This document shows, piece by piece, positions 18,169 to 25,999 of a stretch of 64,000 nucleotides of DNA (position 1 is the stretch's first letter; every line of letters starts with the position of its first letter). A model generated the notes under the pieces. The model had not been told where the DNA came from. It did no database searches and saw only the letters and a program-made list of their open reading frames with translations. Source of the stretch: Cellvibrio japonicus Ueda107 (GTDB lineage: Bacteria; Pseudomonadota; Gammaproteobacteria; Pseudomonadales; Cellvibrionaceae); the NCBI RefSeq assembly GCF_000019225.1, contig NC_010995.1, positions 934,001 to 998,000 on the forward strand, read 5' to 3'. The position numbers and the translations under genes were made by a program.

Positions 18169-19242
18169 ATGCCAAACCTGATCAACCCGATAAGCCTGCT
18201 ACTACTTAGCCTGTGCCTGCTCAGCGCCTGTACAAAGCCCACCATACCGGCAACAAAGACAGTGCAGGGCACAGATACCACAGCGCTGCCGCAAGCCCTG
18301 GTTCTCCAGCGTGCAGACCCGCAAATATATCGCACGCAGGAAGGGCGCTATTACTTTATTGCCACTGCGCCCGAATTTGATCGCATTGAATTGCGCGCTG
18401 CTGATCGCCTCGCGGATTTGACGCAGGCACCGGCACAGGTTATCTGGCGCAAACATGCGTCCGGCCCCATGAGCGCCAATATCTGGGCCCCGGAGCTGCA
18501 TCGCTGGGACAACACCTGGTATATCTATTTCGCCGCGGGTGAGACCGAGCGCCCCGGCCATATCCGTATGTATGTACTGGCCAATGACCATGTCGATCCC
18601 CTGCAAGGCCAATGGCGTGAACTGGGGCGCGTCAACACCGCGCGCGACTCTTTCTCCCTGGACGCCACGGTATTTGAGCATCGCGGTGTGCGTTATTTAC
18701 TCTGGGCACAAAAAGATCCGCAGAACCTGTTCAATTCCGCGCTCTACCTGGCCACCTTGGAAACACCGACACAGGTAGGCAGCCGTGAAGTGGAAATTTC
18801 CCGGCCTGACCTGGGGTGGGAAATCCAGGGCTACAAAGTGAACGAAGGCGCTGCGGTGATCAAACACAACGGCAGGATTTTTGTCAGCTACTCTGCCAGT
18901 GCCACCGACCATCGCTACGCCATGGGATTACTCTGGATTGATGAAACAGCAGATATTTTGAACCCGGCCGCCTGGAATAAAGCCCCTGAGCCGGTTTTTT
19001 TTACCCATGAAAAGTTGCAGCGCTACGGCCCCGGGCACAACAGTTTTACGCTTGCCGAGGATGGTAAAACCCCGGTGCTGGTATATCATGCGCGCGACTA
19101 TCTCGAATTGCAGGGAGCTCCGCTCACCGATCCCAATCGCCACACCTACATTCGTCGCCTGCAATGGACAACGCAAGGTTTTCCTGACTTTGGTCAGGAG
19201 CGCGCCGACGACTTAGTGACACACAAACAGAGTACAAAATGA
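18169..19242 (+). CDS. GH43 exo-alpha-L-arabinofuranosidase-like lipoprotein
   Basis: 357 residues with a lipoprotein signal (LSAC, Cys21). GH43 propeller: base Asp in RADPQIYRTQEGRYYF, second Asp in FSLDATVFEHRG, acid Glu in YKVNEGAAVIKHNGR, and metal-site His in YGPGHNSFTLAEDGK. The pattern fits the GH43 group containing exo-1,5-alpha-L-arabinofuranosidases (such as subfamily 26) that release arabinose from arabinan oligosaccharides; an alpha-1,2 debranching role cannot be excluded. It overlaps the mutarotase gene by ATGA, so the two are translationally coupled, linking arabinose release to its entry into metabolism. Confidence 0.83.
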   Translation: MPNLINPISLLLLSLCLLSACTKPTIPATKTVQGTDTTALPQALVLQRADPQIYRTQEGRYYFIATAPEFDRIELRAADRLADLTQAPAQVIWRKHASGPMSANIWAPELHRWDNTWYIYFAAGETERPGHIRMYVLANDHVDPLQGQWRELGRVNTARDSFSLDATVFEHRGVRYLLWAQKDPQNLFNSALYLATLETPTQVGSREVEISRPDLGWEIQGYKVNEGAAVIKHNGRIFVSYSASATDHRYAMGLLWIDETADILNPAAWNKAPEPVFFTHEKLQRYGPGHNSFTLAEDGKTPVLVYHARDYLELQGAPLTDPNRHTYIRRLQWTTQGFPDFGQERADDLVTHKQSTK

Positions 19243-20303
19243 CATCAACTGCGGCCATTACCCAACGCTTGTTCGGCACCACACCAGCGGGTGACCAGAT
19301 CACGGAATACACGCTCACCAATGCCAAAGGCAGCATTGCCAAAATCATCAACTTTGGTGGCGTGATCACCGAACTCCATGTGCCGGACAGCCGTGGCCAA
19401 CTGGCTGACGTTGCGCTGGGTTTTGAAACCCTGGAGCCTTATCTGGAAACCTCGCCTTTTTTCGGTGCCTTGATTGGCCGCGTCGGCAACCGCATCGCCA
19501 AGGGCAAATTTACCCTGGAGGGCGTGGATTACACACTCGCAGTGAACAACGGTGTCAACCATTTGCACGGTGGTGTGCAGGGCTTTGATAAAAAAGTCTG
19601 GCATGCCGAGCCATTTGACGATGCGCAGGGACCAGGCGTAAAACTCAGCCTGCTCAGCAGCGATGGCGACCAGGGTTACCCCGGCAATTTGCAGGTAGAA
19701 GTCACTTACCAATTCACACACGAGGATGCGCTGGTGGTGGACTACCGGGCAACTACTGACAAAGCCACGCCGGTCAATTTAACCCAGCACAGTTATTTCA
19801 ACCTGACCGGGCAGGGCGATATCCTCAATCATCGCATGCAGATTTTTGCCGATCATATTACCGCTGTGGACGACACCCAAATCCCCACGGGTGAATTGAT
19901 GCCGGTTGCCGGAACCCCGTTTGATTTCCGCACACCGCACCGCATCGGCGAGCGTATCAACGCCGATCACGAACAACTGCGCTTCGGCCTGGGCTACGAC
20001 CACAACTATGTGATCAACCAAGCACAATACAAAGCCTTAACCCTGGCCGCTCGCGTAGAAGAAGACAGCAGCGGTCGCGTGCTGGAAGTGTATACCCAGG
20101 AGCCCGGTGTGCAGTTTTACTCCGGTAACTTCCTCGATGGCAGCCATACCGGCAAAGGCAAAACCTACCACCAGCGCACCGGCTTCTGCCTGGAACCGCA
20201 ACACCACCCGGACTCCGTGAATAAGCCGCAATTCCCCTCCGTTATTCTGCAACCGGGCGAGCAATATAAAACGCGGACAGTGTTTAAGTTTTTGGTGAAG
20301 TAG
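19239..20303 (+). CDS. galM: Aldose 1-epimerase (mutarotase)
   Basis: 354 residues. Interconverts alpha and beta anomers of free aldoses. Family motifs in order: GRVGNRIAKGKFTL, NNGVNHLHGG (catalytic region), HSYFNLTG (His), GYDHNYVI (substrate Asp), and the catalytic base in EPGVQFYSGNFLDG. No signal peptide, so cytoplasmic or without classical export. The start overlaps the GH43 stop by four bases. A role in arabinose handling is inferred from this coupling. Confidence 0.93.
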   Translation: MTSTAAITQRLFGTTPAGDQITEYTLTNAKGSIAKIINFGGVITELHVPDSRGQLADVALGFETLEPYLETSPFFGALIGRVGNRIAKGKFTLEGVDYTLAVNNGVNHLHGGVQGFDKKVWHAEPFDDAQGPGVKLSLLSSDGDQGYPGNLQVEVTYQFTHEDALVVDYRATTDKATPVNLTQHSYFNLTGQGDILNHRMQIFADHITAVDDTQIPTGELMPVAGTPFDFRTPHRIGERINADHEQLRFGLGYDHNYVINQAQYKALTLAARVEEDSSGRVLEVYTQEPGVQFYSGNFLDGSHTGKGKTYHQRTGFCLEPQHHPDSVNKPQFPSVILQPGEQYKTRTVFKFLVK

Positions 20304-20315
20304 TTGGTTTCAGAT

Positions 20316-20358
20316 GAAAAACACCCGGCACAGATGTAAATGTGTCGGGTGTTTTTTT
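20316..20358 (+). terminator. Rho-independent terminator after galM
   Basis: ACACCCGGCACA pairs with TGTGTCGGGTGT (one mismatch or bulge), followed by T7. It marks the left border of the cassette cluster. Confidence 0.9.
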
Positions 20359-20414
20359 ATGAGCGGTATGTTGTTTTTAGAGAGGGCTTCAGCCAAAGGC
20401 GTGACCCTCCTCTA

Positions 20415-20870
20415 CTATTTAGCTACAGGCTTCACTTGATTGATTTTTTTGCGCTTAACAACCAAGTAGTGTGTGATATATAGATCAGCTATTTCAGCTG
20501 CTTTTTCATATCTCTTTGGGATTTCAGGATCATAAATATAAACAGATCCATCTCTTTTCCTTTCGAAGACAACCCAGTGCCATTTATTTTTTACGCCCAG
20601 ATTATCGATAGAGAGTATCGCCAGATCAGGAAGTTCATCTATTTTTGAGAATTTTATACGTCGCAGGGAAACAACTTCAATAGACTGCACCTTATCCGAA
20701 ATACATCTCAAATGGCTTGAGGATGTATAAAACTCCCCGTTTTTCGACTTAACCAGAAATCCATGCTTTTGAGCAATACTTTTAATGCGGCCATATTCGA
20801 TTCCTGCCAGCATGGCAACACATGCTAAACCACATCCAGTTTTATCTTGTTGCTTTATGAGACTAATCAT
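20415..20870 (-). CDS. C39-like cysteine peptidase family protein
   Basis: 151 residues, last gene of the cassette cluster. The N-terminus matches the peptidase C39 pattern: Gln in KQQDKTGCGLACVAMLAG with the catalytic Cys, then His in KWHWVVFERKRDG and Asp in YIYDPEIPKR. It has no ABC-transporter domains, so it is not a full bacteriocin exporter but a free-standing C39-like domain. No signal peptide. The substrate is unknown; such proteins can be processing peptidases or toxin-like. No clear RBS before the ATG. Confidence 0.6.
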   Translation of the reverse strand: MISLIKQQDKTGCGLACVAMLAGIEYGRIKSIAQKHGFLVKSKNGEFYTSSSHLRCISDKVQSIEVVSLRRIKFSKIDELPDLAILSIDNLGVKNKWHWVVFERKRDGSVYIYDPEIPKRYEKAAEIADLYITHYLVVKRKKINQVKPVAK

Positions 20871-20935
20871 GATTTACGTAGTCGCTCCAAAACGGAGCGA
20901 AGCAAAAAAACTTCACTATAACCGTCTTGTTATGC
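20871..20935 (-). repeat. attC-like site (partial)
   Basis: The 5' core GCATAAC (plus-strand GTTATGC, 20929-20935) holds the stop codon of the next gene. A short hairpin with GAGCG arms follows. The far core is degenerate. Confidence 0.45.
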
Positions 20936-20936
20936 A

Positions 20937-21344
20937 TTACTGGACACCAACCTTTTCTTTTACGCTATGATTTAGCTCGATAAAGTCCCTAAGTAGCTGA
21001 TCACATATATCTTTCTCGGCACCGCACTTGGCACTTGTTTCCATGTAAATAGCACCATCTTTTTCTACTACAGAACGCTTAACATACGAAGGGTGAGCTG
21101 GATGATTCTCCGGTGTAAATGAGTAAAGTGTGTGCTCAGATTTTACTACTGCAATATGCCAGCCACGTTCAACTCTAAACTGGACTTCAGGGTTGGATTT
21201 TAATTGAAATAGAAGCTCTTCCACTACCAATCTTTCGGAACTTTGCCCTTGATAACCAAGATCCTCTTTTGCTGGGGAACTAGTGTTACAGCTAATTGAT
21301 ACTATTAAGATTACAAAAATTAAAATTTTCTTCATAGATTTCAT
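20937..21344 (-). CDS. Small putative lipoprotein of unknown function
   Basis: About 135 residues with a lipoprotein-like signal (MKKILIFVILIVSISC), then a mostly polar mature part with cysteines in SAKCGAEKDICDQLL. Two ATGs (21344 and 21335) are possible. The frame continues upstream to 21419, but that part is read-through of an attC site, since a similar peptide appears before the gene at 26332. No family recognised. Confidence 0.55.
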   Translation of the reverse strand: MKSMKKILIFVILIVSISCNTSSPAKEDLGYQGQSSERLVVEELLFQLKSNPEVQFRVERGWHIAVVKSEHTLYSFTPENHPAHPSYVKRSVVEKDGAIYMETSAKCGAEKDICDQLLRDFIELNHSVKEKVGVQ

Positions 21345-21349
21345 TTTGT

Positions 21350-21464
21350 ATATAAGGCCATGGTAAGCGACAGAATTTAATTTGTAAGTTTGTGGAGTAT
21401 TTTTGCGAATCAAAAGCACAAAAAAGAGACTTACAAATTGTTGAGTGTACGGTGTTGGTATAAT
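21350..21464 (-). repeat. attC site, long class, diverged
   Basis: Contains inverted arms TTTGTAAGT and ACTTACAAA and a central TTCGCAAAAATACTCCACAAA. These align with the long attC sites at 26350 and 27044. Cores are degenerate (GTATAAT at 21458-21464). Confidence 0.6.
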
Positions 21465-21468
21465 TTTT

Positions 21469-21864
21469 TTAGTTTTCTTGAGAAATATTCGTGGAAATGT
21501 ATTTGCTTGCTATTGTAATGAGGGTTATTCCTGCAAACAAATACAGCACCTTGTCAAGATATGCTTGCACCGGTTCTGTCTGTGATGATAAGGCGAACGA
21601 AAGCAATCCTGTGCTGCCCGATACCACGAATAAACCACCCCAGATGTAAATCAAAGGTTTGATTGGCCCCTTGCTAAAAATTAGACTAAATAAAATTGCC
21701 AGTCTTAGCGCGACCCCCACAAGCATAATAACCTTTATAGGCATCGTCACCTGAGCTTGTTTCCAAAAAACTATCCAAACTCCATATGCGTCCAAAGCAA
21801 GTACTAATATGAGAATTGTCCACAGAACAAGACGGGCAATATTGGATTGAAACGTAAATGGCAT
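21469..21864 (-). CDS. Small membrane protein, four predicted helices
   Basis: 131 residues, very hydrophobic: helices at about 8-28, 40-62, 68-90 and 102-122. RBS GAGGA lies eight bases before the ATG. No conserved motif recognised. It is a cassette gene with no visible partner. Confidence 0.6.
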   Translation of the reverse strand: MPFTFQSNIARLVLWTILILVLALDAYGVWIVFWKQAQVTMPIKVIMLVGVALRLAILFSLIFSKGPIKPLIYIWGGLFVVSGSTGLLSFALSSQTEPVQAYLDKVLYLFAGITLITIASKYISTNISQEN

Positions 21865-21879
21865 CTGTAATTCCTCGAA

Positions 21880-21928
21880 AATTTTCCAGTAGAGCGAAGT
21901 GCAACGGTGCTTAAATTCCTTGTTAGCC
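21880..21928 (-). repeat. attC-like site (5' half)
   Basis: The core GGCTAAC (plus-strand GTTAGCC, 21922-21928) overlaps the TAA stop of the gene at 21923. The remainder up to the next gene is short, and the second core is not evident, so it may be truncated. Confidence 0.45.
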
Positions 21929-22423
21929 TTTTTTGTTTTTTATAAAATCCATCAATTCTATGTATCCATTTAACATATTGGAACACCAGATTCGGCCAAT
22001 GCCTTTAACCACAATGTAATCTGCCTGAACCAGCCATGAGTAACCTACCTTGGTGAGATTACCCCAAGGCACCACACGATAACCGCACAAGGGGCTTTTA
22101 TAATAAATATTCTGGTTGTCGTACTTAAACGACACGAAAAATGCTTGATATGGAAAAAATATAGACGCTGCAACAAATCCAGATGCAACTAACAAAGCAG
22201 CAATTTCTTGTCCTTTGTAGGACTGACTCACGGCATAAATTATAAATATGGTAAATGGAATTAATACTGCCGAAAATAGTTTGAACGGTTTAGAGTAAGA
22301 GACAGTTTTCAGTTCCCCCTCTAATTCCGCAGTAGATTTTGTATACCTAATTATAAGATACACAGCCAGTCCCCCGATGAGACCGCTGACAAGTGGCCTT
22401 AGCCAATCAAATATGTCTTCCAT
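21923..22423 (-). CDS. Membrane protein of unknown function
   Basis: 166 residues with an N-terminal helix (VSGLIGGLAVYLIIRY) and two central helices (LFSAVLIPFTIFIIYAV; IAALLVASGFVAASIFF), followed by a soluble beta-rich tail. This layout is common in small PH-like membrane proteins, but I cannot confirm it. RBS AGAGGA just before the ATG. Confidence 0.6.
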   Translation of the reverse strand: MEDIFDWLRPLVSGLIGGLAVYLIIRYTKSTAELEGELKTVSYSKPFKLFSAVLIPFTIFIIYAVSQSYKGQEIAALLVASGFVAASIFFPYQAFFVSFKYDNQNIYYKSPLCGYRVVPWGNLTKVGYSWLVQADYIVVKGIGRIWCSNMLNGYIELMDFIKNKKG

Positions 22424-22435
22424 AATTCCTCTGGG

Positions 22436-22508
22436 AGTTAAAGTCCAAAGTAGCGGCGCACTTTGGCGCGTTTAGCCCGTAGGGCGATACTGCCTTTGTT
22501 TGTTAGCA
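22436..22508 (-). repeat. attC-like site, short class
   Basis: Core TGCTAAC (plus-strand GTTAGCA, 22502-22508), inner hairpin CGCCCTACGGGC and arms CCAAAGTGCG/CGCACTTTGG. About 73 bp. The far core is weak. Confidence 0.55.
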
Positions 22509-22510
22509 CT

Positions 22511-22891
22511 TTATTGCTCATTTAGCTCAGTACGCTTAGATAAAATTTCTTTTTTGACTTGCTCTTGATCAGAGCCAATCTGTATATATTGGTTGCCTTG
22601 ATTTATGGTGATATTTATATTCATTTTTACACCGCTATCTTTAGCTTTGTTCTTAGCGGAAAATATAGAATCAATCAGCTTGGTTATATAGTAAGTAGAT
22701 ACACCAGTTATAACACCAGCACCAATAGTAACCATTATATTTGTGATCTCTGGCGCTGAAAACCCTTCATCAATACCGAGGTATAGATCATTGTCTTTGA
22801 GCTCTTGAGTATGTTCTTGCATGTGCTCATCAAAGAACTCTTTGCCTCGACCTACAACCAAAATGCGAAATGACTTTTCTTCGATATTCAT
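22511..22891 (-). CDS. Small protein with one membrane helix
   Basis: 126 residues from the ATG at 22891, which has AGGA seven bases upstream; the longer frame to 23020 is attC read-through. The N-terminal 45 residues are soluble and acidic. One helix follows (ITNIMVTIGAGVITGVSTYY), then a basic, Asn/Gln-rich tail. No family recognised. Confidence 0.55.
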   Translation of the reverse strand: MNIEEKSFRILVVGRGKEFFDEHMQEHTQELKDNDLYLGIDEGFSAPEITNIMVTIGAGVITGVSTYYITKLIDSIFSAKNKAKDSGVKMNINITINQGNQYIQIGSDQEQVKKEILSKRTELNEQ

Positions 22892-22905
22892 AAACTTCCT
22901 GTGAG

Positions 22906-22997
22906 TGCTAACGTCTGGCTTTGGGGTGGACTTGTAGCTGCGTAGCAGAGCGAGGGCTGTCCCCGCCCGAGGGGGCGACAACAGCCGTTTGTCAGGT
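22906..22997 (-). repeat. attC site, short class
   Basis: 92 bp. Cores TGACAAAC-type (plus-strand GTCAGGT, 22991-22997) and TGCTAAC (22906-22912). The inner hairpin CGCCCCCTCGGGCGG and the tail CCCCAAAGCC resemble the site at 24264. Confidence 0.7.
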
Positions 22998-23031
22998 GTC
23001 GTGCAGCTGATTGCCTGCACTATAGCTCAAG

Positions 23032-23289
23032 CTACCCACCGGATGAAGCGGAAAGGATGATTTGACCGGGGCTGACAGTCACTTGCAGCTCTGTGCCAAT
23101 CGGCAGGTTAGCCTGCTCTAGCCAATAACCTTTGAGCAGGATAAACGGCACGAACCGTGGGCGGGATTTTTTGCGGAAGGTCGGGCTGTGGAACTGGTAG
23201 TCGTAATAACCTTCGCGGACTTTAAGCTGGCGTTGGTAGGGAAACTTTGCAGTCGAGCGGGACTCTGGCTTATCATTGCGCTTAGCCAT
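23032..23289 (-). CDS. SymE family toxin-like protein
   Basis: 85 residues. The C-terminal part (LKGYWLEQANLPIGTELQVT, then VSPGQIILSA) matches the SymE fold, a swapped-hairpin AbrB-like domain turned RNA cleaver or nucleoid-binding toxin in the SymE/SymR type I system. The RBS TAGGAG sits seven bases before the ATG. No protein antitoxin is adjacent. A strong plus-strand terminator at 23423-23468 could end an antisense RNA, as expected for this system. Confidence 0.75.
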   Translation of the reverse strand: MAKRNDKPESRSTAKFPYQRQLKVREGYYDYQFHSPTFRKKSRPRFVPFILLKGYWLEQANLPIGTELQVTVSPGQIILSASSGG

Positions 23290-23422
23290 GATGGACTCCT
23301 AATCAGTCTGTTGTGGTTAGCTGCCTCTGGGTGTTAGCGCACTCAGGGGTAGCGACTTTGAATTTGATTTAAAATGTGATTGCTTGGCTGCTCCTTTCTA
23401 TTGGGTTACAAGCAAAACAATG

Positions 23423-23468
23423 AAACACCAAGAGGCTGTATAAATCAACAGTTTCTTGGTGTTTTTTT
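23423..23468 (+). terminator. Plus-strand terminator upstream of the symE-like gene
   Basis: Perfect 11-bp stem AAACACCAAGA/TCTTGGTGTTT (23423-23433, 23454-23464) with an inner CTGT/ACAG pair, ending in T7. It faces against all surrounding genes, so it would end a transcript antisense to the symE 5' region or a separate small RNA. Confidence 0.75.
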
Positions 23469-23517
23469 ATGCGTGGGATTTGATGGGTTATTCTGCGGGT
23501 ATTGATTTTTTGTCGCA

Positions 23518-23531
23518 GTTGATTGTTATGC
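23518..23531 (-). repeat. attC-like core (5' half only)
   Basis: GCATAAC (plus-strand GTTATGC, 23525-23531) overlaps the TAA stop of the gene at 23526. No matching second core was found before the symE gene, so the site is degraded. Confidence 0.4.
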
Positions 23532-24236
23532 GACACCCGCTCCGGGCCTCTTCGCTGAATAGTTTTTTCCGGCATATAAAAGTTCACTGCGGAGAATGTC
23601 TAGTCCTTGATAGTAGGGCTTAATGAACTCTGTCCGGAATTTCGATCCCTTGTACTCCCCGAGATAATCTGCAGCTTGCGGGAGATCCTGAAGCGAAAAA
23701 GAAGCTGGGCTCCCACTTTGAACAGGCGCTACGTGTTCAAACTCATTGATTATTGAGTTCAGATACTCTTCCATCTTGTCGATATTCGCTTGAAGCTCAA
23801 TGTAGCGACTAAACAAGCCCTGAAAAGCTTCAACTTCTTTAGCAATTATCTCGATACGCAGTTGAACTTCGTTTACCTCTTCCATTAAAGATTGATAACT
23901 GTCAACCTCTACTGCTTCGGGGTACCCTCCGGTTTCAGGAGTGTTCGCAGCGCGGGTAAGTCTCCTCAATCGCTTCACCTCTACAAATGCTTCATTGAGC
24001 TTCTCAATGATCTTGCGGCGAAACTCATCCTTTGCTCTTGTTTCTTCTCGTTCGTGATTCAGTTTTGCGACAAGAAATGTAACGACATGCCCCGTAACAG
24101 CCACTACAAGTAGCTGTATAGCTGTTTTATATGTTTCCGAATATATATCAGAAACCTTTCCCGATGCAGCAAGAAATATGACCGCAAATAATGTCACGAT
24201 TAGAAGCGTCGAAAGTGCAACGAACGCTGTTCTCAT
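23526..24236 (-). CDS. Two-helix membrane protein with coiled coil
   Basis: 236 residues. Two N-terminal membrane helices (about 5-25 and 38-58: AFVALSTLLIVTLFAVIFLA; IQLLVVAVTGHVVTFLVAKL), then a long charged helical region (KLNHEREETRAKDEFRRKII) that looks like a coiled coil through about 200. RBS AGAGGATAGAG before the ATG. No family recognised; membrane effectors of signalling systems can look like this, but nothing specific supports that here. Confidence 0.6.
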   Translation of the reverse strand: MRTAFVALSTLLIVTLFAVIFLAASGKVSDIYSETYKTAIQLLVVAVTGHVVTFLVAKLNHEREETRAKDEFRRKIIEKLNEAFVEVKRLRRLTRAANTPETGGYPEAVEVDSYQSLMEEVNEVQLRIEIIAKEVEAFQGLFSRYIELQANIDKMEEYLNSIINEFEHVAPVQSGSPASFSLQDLPQAADYLGEYKGSKFRTEFIKPYYQGLDILRSELLYAGKNYSAKRPGAGVA

Positions 24237-24263
24237 CTCTATCCTCTCAATTTTTCAAATTCC

Positions 24264-24347
24264 ATATAACACTAAGCTTTGGGGCGACTGGAGCGTAGCG
24301 TAAGCCGTCCCAGCCGTGATAGCGGCGCCAAGAGCGCCTTGTTATGC
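24264..24347 (-). repeat. attC site, short class, well formed
   Basis: 84 bp reading from the GCATAAC core (24341-24347): AACAAGGCGCTC, inner arms GGCTGGGACGG, tail GTCGCCCCAAAGCTTAGTG and second core GTTATAT (24264-24270). The gene upstream ends with TAA inside the first core. Confidence 0.8.
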
Positions 24348-25172
24348 GCTTTCTGCCATTACTTGATGAATTCTATCCATCAATCTTCTGAAGTGCATGT
24401 GATCTGACTTTTCTTCACAGCGCATCATAATATCTTCAGCTTCTCTCATAAGAACATGGCACTGCTGCATTCTTTCCTCTACAGGAAGATGCTTATTTGC
24501 GGATAGCTTTTCTATAAGATTGGAAATCCGTTCATACTCTATTGCGGAAATGCTTCCTCTGCGGCCAGAGCGACCTTGATTCATGATGGAGAATTCCATC
24601 ATTTTTCTGAGCTCCCTCATTTCTGCCTGCATAATTTCAAATGCGAGGCCTTCTTTCCCGTCTTTAAGGTCTGGGATTTTTGCCGGCGTGTTCAGGGCAA
24701 GAAGTTTAACGATGGAGTTGACATTGCCGGCATCGCCATCTGCCGCAGCAGTTGCCAAAATAGAATCTTTAAGCTCTTGCTGGCTTCTTAATACGTCGTG
24801 ATATTTCATTTCCTTTGAGTACTCAAGGTAGCGAAGTGGCGCGATATCAAATATTTTCGGAGTTCCTTTTTCTTGTATGAGGACTACCGGTTTATCAAAA
24901 GCTTGCCTGATGCCGAGCTCAAAAAGAACATTAGGGTTGCGAGTGCTAAGATCGCAAATTGCTATTGGTGCTTCTATTAGCTTATTTAAAATATCAAGAT
25001 GAATGAGGTTAGATGCTTTAACCTCATCTGCTCTTTGAGATTTGTAGCCAGCAAGTTCGCAGGCTGGGGCAATGATGTTGTCATAGACGTGCTTGAAGTG
25101 GCCTTGAGGATAACCATCCTGATCGGCTATTGGCATAATGATGAAGCAATTCTTTTCTTTTTGTTCGGTCAT
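24342..25172 (-). CDS. Nucleoside 2-deoxyribosyltransferase/TIR-like domain protein
   Basis: 276 residues. The N-terminal 120 residues form a Rossmann-like domain with FIIMPIADQDG at the start, LDILNKLIEAPIAICDLSTR in the middle, then RNPNVLFELGIRQAF. This is the pattern shared by deoxyribosyltransferases and by TIR-like domains of bacterial defence proteins; Glu in FELG is the expected catalytic residue. The rest is helical (MRELRKMMEFSIMNQ and following), perhaps for oligomerisation. Possible role: NAD or nucleotide cleavage in defence; this is inference from the fold. Confidence 0.65.
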   Translation of the reverse strand: MTEQKEKNCFIIMPIADQDGYPQGHFKHVYDNIIAPACELAGYKSQRADEVKASNLIHLDILNKLIEAPIAICDLSTRNPNVLFELGIRQAFDKPVVLIQEKGTPKIFDIAPLRYLEYSKEMKYHDVLRSQQELKDSILATAAADGDAGNVNSIVKLLALNTPAKIPDLKDGKEGLAFEIMQAEMRELRKMMEFSIMNQGRSGRRGSISAIEYERISNLIEKLSANKHLPVEERMQQCHVLMREAEDIMMRCEEKSDHMHFRRLMDRIHQVMAESA

Positions 25173-25192
25173 GATTTAGTCTTCATTTAAGC

Positions 25193-25456
25193 GCATAACG
25201 AGGCTGTAGAAAAACAATATTACAAAATTGCCATTCTTAGCCCTTATTGAATTTAAGATTTTCCCACTATTTAAGCAACACTATTTACCACAATCACTCA
25301 ATACTTAAAATTGAGCAATATCTTTTCCGGACAAGCGGTTAATCACGCTACCGTACCGTAATTCATCAACTTCTCGATATTATGTACCATACAATAGAGT
25401 CGCCATTGACCTTGTACGTTGGATTTTCCGCGCAAGGATCCGCTTGATTGTTAAGC
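25193..25456 (-). repeat. attC site interrupted by an IS remnant
   Basis: Outer parts look like the two halves of one site: GCTTAAC core with AATCAAGCGG (25440-25456), and a GTTATGC core (25193-25199). About 240 bp of foreign sequence with a transposase end lies between them. Confidence 0.55.
25343..25435 (-). pseudogene. Transposase C-terminal remnant (IS1182-like)
   Basis: Thirty codons ending in a stop read LRGKSNVQGQWRLYCMVHNI and then EKLMNYGTVA. This is the conserved C-terminus of IS1182-type DDE transposases (VQGQWRLYCxVHNIEK). Everything before is missing, cut off at the junction with the attC half near 25440. About 140 bp of the IS end follows towards 25200. Confidence 0.75.
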
Positions 25457-25882
25457 ATTGATTTGGCTTACTCCGAGTGCCAAAGCAATTTTTACAGTCT
25501 CTATTGCGGTTTCTGCCCCAAGTTTTTTTACACCTTTACTAAATATTGAACCAAAACTTTCTATTTTCTGTAAGGATGCTGGAATTGAATTCATTACCTC
25601 TAAGCCTTTTGGAGTTAGCACCACACCAAAAAAATCAAGATCTCCTGTGCTTGTATTGCACCACAAATAACCAGAGTCAATTAGCCAATTAATGGCATTA
25701 AAAACAACCTCTGATTCTCGTGTCAGGAGATCAGTTCTCTCCAATATTTCGCGCTCTTCATATAGCTCGACTATGCGATAGGCTATTTCCAAGCTGTCGA
25801 TTTCAATTCTTACTGGAAAGTTTTCGAAACACTGCCCAAAAACGTCAGCAACGGTAAGATTAAATATTTCCATGTTGTTCAT
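25451..25882 (-). CDS. Winged-helix-like protein of unknown function
   Basis: 143 residues. The middle (RESEVVFNAINWLIDSGYLW, then FFGVVLTPKGLEVMNSIPAS) looks like a winged-helix with a beta wing, followed by a small amphipathic C-terminal helix. RBS GGAG seven bases before the ATG. The TAA stop lies in the attC core. A DNA- or protein-binding role is possible but unproven. Confidence 0.6.
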   Translation of the reverse strand: MNNMEIFNLTVADVFGQCFENFPVRIEIDSLEIAYRIVELYEEREILERTDLLTRESEVVFNAINWLIDSGYLWCNTSTGDLDFFGVVLTPKGLEVMNSIPASLQKIESFGSIFSKGVKKLGAETAIETVKIALALGVSQINA

Positions 25883-25910
25883 GTTTACTCCAATTCTTTA
25901 TTCTGGAAAA

Positions 25911-25997
25911 GCTTAACGCCGCGATAAACGGTGGCTTTTAAGTTGCACTTTTGCCATAAAATGCAGCTTAAAAACCCTTATGACAGCTTTGTTATAC
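25911..25997 (-). repeat. attC site, short class
   Basis: 87 bp with cores GTATAAC (25991-25997) and GTTAAGC (25911-25917). Arms TTTTTAAGCTGCA pair with TGCAACTTAAAA. Tail CCGTTTATCGCGGCG matches the long sites. Confidence 0.75.
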
Positions 25998-25999
25998 AT

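Noticed and set aside
18202..18681. 159-residue minus-strand frame inside the exo-GH43 gene
   Set aside because: Shadow frame; no RBS, no domain, and the plus strand has all GH43 catalytic residues.
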